64,000 nucleotides of DNA from CAYWWY01 sp964462525 (GTDB lineage Bacteria; Thermotogota; Thermotogae; MWEM01). Both the position numbers and the translations under genes were made by a program. Where the stretch lies: positions 1-64,000 of the forward strand of contig CAYWWY010000003.1 of NCBI GenBank assembly GCA_964462525.1, written 5' to 3'. The notes under the pieces are model-generated. The model searched no databases. It was not told where the DNA came from and was given only the letters and a program-made list of their open reading frames with translations. Shown here in pieces: positions 59,608 to 64,000 of the stretch (position 1 is the stretch's first letter; each line of letters starts with the position of its first letter).

Positions 59608-60146
59608 GACAAAACCTTTCCAATCCCCCGGAAATACGAGAAAGCGGAACCAATGGTGATGATCCCCACTGCCCACGCCAGAACAGCCATTACAATTGAT
59701 CCAGGCCATCCGGTAAGCAAAGACACGTACAAGAGAATCACATACCCCATCTGAACAACCGTTTTCACTTTCCCCAACCAATGGGCAGCAACCACTACAC
59801 CCCGCGAGGCATACAGCATTCGCGCGCCGCTGACGGCAATATCCCGAATCACAATGAGGGCCAATAACCAATAACTTACCTGCTGATTCCAGACAAAAGC
59901 GCAGAGGACCCCTGTGAGAAAGGCTTTATCCGCCAATTGATCCAAAAACTTTCCCAGGTTGGTTATTTCGTTGCGTTTTCGCGCGATCCACCCATCCAAC
60001 CAATCGGAAAGAGCGCCAACCAGGAACAGAAAGAAGGCCACACCATACCAATTGGGATGCGAAGGACCCGAGGCAGTGGCCCAGATGATCCAAGGAATTA
60101 AAACAATCCGGATCATGGTAATTTTCGTCGCCAATGTAACCGTCAA
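59604..60146 (-). CDS. pgsA: CDP-diacylglycerol-glycerol-3-phosphate 3-phosphatidyltransferase
   Basis: 180 residues. The CDP-alcohol phosphotransferase signature is complete: D48, D51-G52, A55-R56, G65, D69 and D73 (SDWLDGWIARKRNEITNLGK, then FLDQLAD). About five to six membrane segments. It makes phosphatidylglycerol phosphate, a step to phosphatidylglycerol. The start is a TTG that overlaps the rimO stop; a TTG four codons later is an alternative. Confidence 0.93.
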   Translation of the reverse strand: MTVTLATKITMIRIVLIPWIIWATASGPSHPNWYGVAFFLFLVGALSDWLDGWIARKRNEITNLGKFLDQLADKAFLTGVLCAFVWNQQVSYWLLALIVIRDIAVSGARMLYASRGVVVAAHWLGKVKTVVQMGYVILLYVSLLTGWPGSIVMAVLAWAVGIITIGSAFSYFRGIGKVLS

Positions 60147-61435
60147 AGGACATCACCAACCAAATCATGCTCCATCGAATCAACCACCCGGCAGAGAACA
60201 AAATCTCCCAGGCGTAACGGAGCATGAGAATTCAACCAAACCATTCCATCAATTTCGGGCGCGTCTCGAAAACTCCGACCGACGTACCCATCGGGTTCCC
60301 TCTCTTCAACCAACACGCGCAATTCTTTTCCAATCCAATTTTGAAGAATGATTGCGGATATTTCTTCCTGAGCCATCATAATCTGTTCTTGCCGATCTTT
60401 CGCCACAGAAACCGGTACGGGTTCTTTTTGCTCCATAGCCGTTCCTTCTTCCATAGAATAGATAAAACATCCCAAATGGTCAAAACTCGCTCTCTGCACA
60501 AAATCCATAAGCAGATCAAAATCCCCGTCCGTTTCTTCCGGGCAACCTACAATCACCGTGCTCCGAATCGAAGCCAAGGGATCTAAGGCTCGAATGGACT
60601 GAATCTGTTCGAGAAGCTGGATTCGATTTTTCTTTCGATTCATTCGTTGGAGCATCGCGTCGCTCCCGTGTTGCGTCGGCAGGTCGAAGTACGGAAGGAC
60701 TTTGGGCAACCCAATCATTGTCGAAATCAGATCTTTTGAAAGATGATCCGGATGGATATACAAAACACGAATCCAAAAGTCCCCTTCGATCCCATCAATT
60801 CTTCTTAGCAATTCGGGAAGGCCAACCGGGCCATCTTGGTATTGGGTTGTGTCCTGGTCCACCAAAATCATCTCTTTGATTCCTTGCGTAACCAGATCTT
60901 CCATTTCCTGGATAATCTTTGCCCAAGGTCTTGACCGATGAACCCCTTTGAAAGAGGGTATCGAACAAAAACCGCACGCCCGATCGCATCCATCTCCGAT
61001 CTTCACATAGGCGCTTGCCTGCCCTCGACTGACCTTCTGCCGAAACAGATTGTGCATGGGATCTGGCGGTTGACTTGAGAATCGAATCGGTTTGCTTGAT
61101 TCCAACAACCGATATACCGCTTCAAGGTCTTGCACACCGATCCATCCATCGATCTCTGGAATTTCCCGAATGAGCTCTTGCCCATACCGCTGGACCAAAC
61201 AACCCCATCCGATAATCTGTTGGTTTGGGTGGGCCCGGTTGCGCGAAAATTGAAGCAAGGCATCAATCGATTCTTGACGCGCATCAAGGATAAAGCCACA
61301 CGTGTTGATCAATACCCGATCTGCGTTTTCAACATCTGTGGTTACCTTATGTCCATTCTGCTCAATCAATGCGGCCAAAACAGCACTATCGGCGTCATTT
61401 TTGGGGCATCCCAAAGTGTGAATGGAATAAATCAT
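60143..61435 (-). CDS. rimO: Ribosomal protein S12 methylthiotransferase RimO
   Basis: 430 residues. The N-terminal UPF0004 domain has three cluster cysteines (LGCPKNDADSA, LINTCGFI, GWGCLVQRYG). The radical SAM motif is CDRACGFC followed by SIPSFKGVHRSRP, which is the RimO version rather than MiaB. A C-terminal TRAM domain ends in LGDFVLCRVVDS. It adds a methylthio group to the conserved Asp of S12, which is encoded in this window at 44514. The ATG overlaps the preceding stop (ATGA). Confidence 0.95.
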   Translation of the reverse strand: MIYSIHTLGCPKNDADSAVLAALIEQNGHKVTTDVENADRVLINTCGFILDARQESIDALLQFSRNRAHPNQQIIGWGCLVQRYGQELIREIPEIDGWIGVQDLEAVYRLLESSKPIRFSSQPPDPMHNLFRQKVSRGQASAYVKIGDGCDRACGFCSIPSFKGVHRSRPWAKIIQEMEDLVTQGIKEMILVDQDTTQYQDGPVGLPELLRRIDGIEGDFWIRVLYIHPDHLSKDLISTMIGLPKVLPYFDLPTQHGSDAMLQRMNRKKNRIQLLEQIQSIRALDPLASIRSTVIVGCPEETDGDFDLLMDFVQRASFDHLGCFIYSMEEGTAMEQKEPVPVSVAKDRQEQIMMAQEEISAIILQNWIGKELRVLVEEREPDGYVGRSFRDAPEIDGMVWLNSHAPLRLGDFVLCRVVDSMEHDLVGDVL

Positions 61436-61989
61436 GGAATTTTTCTCGATCGCGCGAAACTTTTCCGTTTTTGAAGATACTCGGTCCGTATTTGTTCCAA
61501 TACCTTGCGATACTCGGGATCTGCATAATTGGGATAGGTATAGGGCAAGGGCTGGAAGGCGCCATGAATGTACATAAGCGTTATTTCAGCATAGATCCCG
61601 TCTTTTAGATAGATTCGATTGGCCCAGTGCTTGGTCGAGGCAAGCACAAACTGTGAGGCGTGAATATACCCTGGATCCAGGTTGATTGCCCTTCGGTCGT
61701 CGATCGTAAGGCTCTGCTCCAAACGATGGGTAACCCATTTGATCTCGGACAGTCGTTCCGGCCGGATCAATTCTTTAAACCCCAAAAAACGTCCTTCGAT
61801 CGGTCCATTCCCCATCTCGCGATTATAGTACATGGTATATTTGCCAAAATCCAACAGCTCCGAACGAAAATCGATCGGCCCAAATTCCTTTTCCAGCCCC
61901 GATTGCAAGGCATTGAGATGAACATCAACAAAGGGGCCAAAACAGAAAAGGACCAAAGCCACCTCTTCCATGGGTTTGACCTTACCCAT
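61432..61989 (-). CDS. DUF4416 family protein
   Basis: 185 residues from the second of two adjacent ATGs (61989), which has GTGGAG seven bases upstream; it overlaps the RodZ-like gene by eight bases. Recognised as DUF4416 by the N-terminal MGKVKP, FGPIDFRSELLDFGKYTMYY, RRAINLDPGYIHASQFVLAS, and ANRIYLKDGIYAEITLMY with the GAFQPLPYTYPNY end. No function is established as far as I know. Its place in front of rimO and pgsA suggests a housekeeping role. Confidence 0.85.
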   Translation of the reverse strand: MGKVKPMEEVALVLFCFGPFVDVHLNALQSGLEKEFGPIDFRSELLDFGKYTMYYNREMGNGPIEGRFLGFKELIRPERLSEIKWVTHRLEQSLTIDDRRAINLDPGYIHASQFVLASTKHWANRIYLKDGIYAEITLMYIHGAFQPLPYTYPNYADPEYRKVLEQIRTEYLQKRKSFARSRKIP

Positions 61990-62572
61990 CATTCCACTCC
62001 ACGATAAACGCCTCCAGCTCAACCCTCCATTGGTTTTTTCCAAATTCCACAAGAACCCGGTTTTGTTTGGGATTTTGAACCTCCAAAGAATCACCGATTG
62101 GAAATACGCGTGTTTGGCCCACGCCCAACTCCTGCCATGGATCCGACCCATACCGCACATGGATCGAATACGAACCCAAATTCGTGATGCGGGGTTGCCG
62201 CTGCTGAAGCAGTGAATGGGTATGAATCCCTAGATATCCGATGCTACCCAACAAAACGGGCAAGATAATAATGTTCCACCAAACGATTGGTTTCCAACTC
62301 CGTCTGGCGATTGCGCGAAAGTTCTCTTTTGCCCCAGTTCCAGGGGGTTCATATAGATTCAATACCCGTTGACAATCCATTTCTAAGTACCGACAGATTC
62401 GTTTCAACGCATCTCGAACATAGATCCCCGGAGTACCCTTAAGCGTTCCTTCCTCAAGGCTTTGAAGAAACTGCTCCGATATTTTTAGATGTCCGGCCAT
62501 TTCCTCGCAAGACAAATTTCGATTCATTCGTTGTTGTCTCAACAATCGGCCAAGTTCATCCCAATTGTCCAT
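61982..62572 (-). CDS. RodZ-like protein: HTH domain, membrane segment, extracytoplasmic domain
   Basis: 196 residues. An Xre-type helix-turn-helix at about 5-70 (LGRLLRQQRMNRNLSCEEMA, LKISEQFLQSLEEG), a single membrane segment at about 95-115 and a beta-rich extracytoplasmic domain of about 75 residues. RodZ links MreB to the elongation machinery; this layout is shared, but the C-terminal domain is short and no mreB or mreC is nearby. Genes of this kind lie before pgsA in many Firmicutes (ymfM in Bacillus), which supports the call. The start overlaps the tsaC end by 17 bases. Confidence 0.78.
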   Translation of the reverse strand: MDNWDELGRLLRQQRMNRNLSCEEMAGHLKISEQFLQSLEEGTLKGTPGIYVRDALKRICRYLEMDCQRVLNLYEPPGTGAKENFRAIARRSWKPIVWWNIIILPVLLGSIGYLGIHTHSLLQQRQPRITNLGSYSIHVRYGSDPWQELGVGQTRVFPIGDSLEVQNPKQNRVLVEFGKNQWRVELEAFIVEWNDG

Positions 62573-63650
62573 CGATTGCCTTTCGGATCCGATTCATGAT
62601 GGCCATACCAATTCCGATCTCTTCCACCCCTTCGATGAGGATCATCGGATACCCTTCGTCATCAGCCCTCCGAAATGCATGGAACAGAGATTTCCCAATT
62701 GAATACGGTTGAGCCCGACTCCCAAGAGAAACAAAAGGAATTCCCCTTTCCTGATATCGTTGCATTGTCTCGTCTGTGCATAGCACAAGCACTCGGAACT
62801 CCGGTCGGTTTTTTTCATGATACCGGCAAAGGACCTGTTCAGCCATTCGCTCCAAATCCGAATCGCTTCCCCCTACATACTCAATCAGGGTCAATGAGGC
62901 TTTTGGAGCGTAGTGCCGATATTTCATTCCCGGAGCGATTGCCTCTGTGCGTTGCAAACCGATGACTAAGTCCGGAATCATCGTTTGGATCTGTTCTACC
63001 GTGATTGGACCGGGTCGAAGCAACACAGGGGGGTCCTCTACCAGAGAAATAATGGTTGACTCCAATCCGAAATCCAGCGTCCCGCTTTCGATGATCCAAT
63101 CTGCGATGCCTTCCATCTCACACAAATGCTCTTTCCGTGTCAAGCTCGGCGTTCCAGACCGGTTTGCGCTGGGCGCCGCTAAAGGAATGCCGCACTCAGA
63201 AATAAGGACCTGAGCAACGGGATGAGAAGGAAAGCGAATGGCGACAGTATCTCGTCCTCCCGTGACCCAATTCGGCACATGCGGCGCTTTTGGAAACACA
63301 AAAGTCATTGGGCCCGGCCAAAACTGGTCCGCCAAATCCTGCCACTTTCCCGCAACAGACCCAACCAAGCGGGTCAAGTAGCTCAGAGCGCTGATATGAA
63401 GAATCAACGGATTATCAAAAGGCCTGCCTTTCGCTCGATACACGTTTTGCACCGAGGGTCCAAGAAATGGATTCACGCCCAACCCATACACCGTTTCTGT
63501 CGGGAAAACCACCAGTCCTCCGTTCAGCAACTCCACCGCTGCTGGCCGAAGGATATGGGTCATCTGCTGTTTGGGCATGCAGTCTTCGATGGAAAGCCAT
63601 CTTGTTTTGAGCAACTCCCGTTTTGGATCCGACCCATCGATTTTGTTCAT
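62556..63650 (-). CDS. Threonylcarbamoyl-AMP synthase (Sua5/TsaC2)
   Basis: 364 residues from the ATG at 63650. The YrdC domain (about 30-225) has GGLVVFPTETVYGLG, KGRPFDNPLILHIS, FWPGPMTFVF and APSANRSGTPS. The linker SPGMKYRHYAP-type segment (IAPGMKYRHYAPKASL) leads into the C-terminal Sua5 domain, so this is the two-domain form. It makes threonylcarbamoyl-AMP for t6A37 modification of ANN-decoding tRNAs. The gene follows minD by a few bases. Confidence 0.93.
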   Translation of the reverse strand: MNKIDGSDPKRELLKTRWLSIEDCMPKQQMTHILRPAAVELLNGGLVVFPTETVYGLGVNPFLGPSVQNVYRAKGRPFDNPLILHISALSYLTRLVGSVAGKWQDLADQFWPGPMTFVFPKAPHVPNWVTGGRDTVAIRFPSHPVAQVLISECGIPLAAPSANRSGTPSLTRKEHLCEMEGIADWIIESGTLDFGLESTIISLVEDPPVLLRPGPITVEQIQTMIPDLVIGLQRTEAIAPGMKYRHYAPKASLTLIEYVGGSDSDLERMAEQVLCRYHEKNRPEFRVLVLCTDETMQRYQERGIPFVSLGSRAQPYSIGKSLFHAFRRADDEGYPMILIEGVEEIGIGMAIMNRIRKAIDGQLG

Positions 63651-63652
63651 GG

Positions 63653-64000
63653 TTACCGCCGGAACATGGCGCGAAAGAGTGTCCAAAATGTAGGCCTTGA
63701 CAAACGATAATCTTCTTTAATCGGGATTTTGTGTCCCATAATCCGGCGCGCGATATTTCCAAATATTTGGTGAATCTCCTTGCTTCCTTCCATGGTGGCT
63801 GGTATCCCTCGATTGCTTGCCACAATAATCTCTTCGGAATCGGGGATAATCCCGACCAGCTGCAGCGCCAGAGTCTTCAAGATATCTTCGATGGAAAGCA
63901 TTCCCTTTTTTTGAGACATCAAATCACGATATCGGTTGATGATAAGGAGGATATGATCCTCGCTCTTTCCCGACTTCTCCAAAAGACCCACCACACGATC
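63653..64000 (-). CDS. minD: Septum site-determining ATPase MinD, C-terminal part
   Basis: 115 residues are visible; the 5' part is beyond the window. DRVVGLLEKSGKSEDHILLI, RYRDLMSQKKGMLSIEDILK and LVGIIPDSEEIIVASNRGIP are typical of the MinD C-terminal half. The last residues (RPTFWTLFRAMFRR) form a basic amphipathic helix, the membrane-targeting sequence. MinD with MinC keeps cell division away from the poles. The stop lies two bases before the tsaC start. Confidence 0.9.
   Translation of the reverse strand, partial: DRVVGLLEKSGKSEDHILLIINRYRDLMSQKKGMLSIEDILKTLALQLVGIIPDSEEIIVASNRGIPATMEGSKEIHQIFGNIARRIMGHKIPIKEDYRLSRPTFWTLFRAMFRR

Noticed and set aside
59608..59871. N-terminal extension of the thpR frame
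   Set aside because: It lies in pgsA in another frame; the ATG at 59607 in an ATGA overlap gives the normal family N-terminus.
1..64000. CRISPR arrays, insertion sequences, prophage genes, rRNA genes and further tRNA genes
   Set aside because: None was seen: no regularly spaced direct repeats, no transposase or integrase motifs, and only one tRNA and one tmRNA could be folded.

Overview
The window reads as ordinary chromosomal DNA from an anaerobic bacterium near the Firmicutes, Thermotogota or Atribacterota; I cannot place it more precisely. The grounds are: remA-gmk-rpoZ next to each other; RNase Y beside recA/recX; separate yajC-secD-secF; zinc-binding versions of S4, S14, L24 and L36; NuoE/NuoF proteins of the hydrogenase (HydC/HydB) type; and a Wza-like SLBB protein that hints at an outer membrane. 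I see no transposase, prophage, CRISPR array or plasmid function.

Layout. 1-9.6 kb: a truncated Cache-type membrane sensor (minus), rtcB (plus), then on the minus strand a lipoprotein plus lipid-anchored subtilase pair, and remA-gmk-rpoZ-L,D-transpeptidase-MATE transporter. 9.57-9.93 kb: tmRNA (minus) with a clear promoter and terminator. 10.1-16 kb: a plus-strand operon with a BMP/nucleoside-type ABC importer (ATPase and two permeases, no binding protein), an FGGY kinase and a secreted alpha/beta hydrolase. 16.0-16.1 kb: tRNA-Leu(CAG), minus. 16.2-24.6 kb, plus: a multidomain response regulator with a degenerate GGDEF motif and an altered HD domain, a radical SAM/SPASM protein behind a tandem palindromic operator, yajC-secD-secF and pepV.

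24.6-45.0 kb (minus) holds the complete fused str-S10-spc-alpha ribosomal operon: rpsL, rpsG, fusA, tuf, rpsJ, rplC, rplD, rplW, rplB, rpsS, rplV, rpsC, rplP, rpmC, rpsQ, rplN, rplX, rplE, rpsZ, rpsH, rplF, rplR, rpsE, rpmD, rplO, secY, adk, map, infA, rpmJ, rpsM, rpsK, rpsD, rpoA, rplQ. It has a promoter at its head and an intrinsic terminator at its end. Two core proteins depart from the usual form: RpoA has a linker of about 97 residues between its two domains, and S3 has an insertion.

45.0-49.9 kb (minus) is an operon of two NuoE/NuoF pairs plus a small thioredoxin-like ferredoxin, with no hydrogenase catalytic subunit nearby. The downstream NuoF has lost the cysteines of its N-terminal ferredoxin-like domain. 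50.1-64 kb (minus) is a tight gene array: minD (cut by the edge), tsaC, a RodZ-like gene, a DUF4416 gene, rimO, pgsA, thpR, recA, recX, rny, a ten-repeat SLBB export protein, a CpsB-type PHP phosphatase and a Wzc-like chain-length regulator/tyrosine kinase. Translation, membrane, repair and envelope genes are therefore probably co-transcribed.

The items most worth following up are the duplicated NuoEF operon with its altered subunit, the radical SAM gene with its operator, the enlarged RpoA linker, the S3 insertion, the ten-unit SLBB protein and the altered c-di-GMP-type signalling protein. All functional calls come from reading motifs and from memory of the families; no database search was run. 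Comparisons with usual lengths are approximate.
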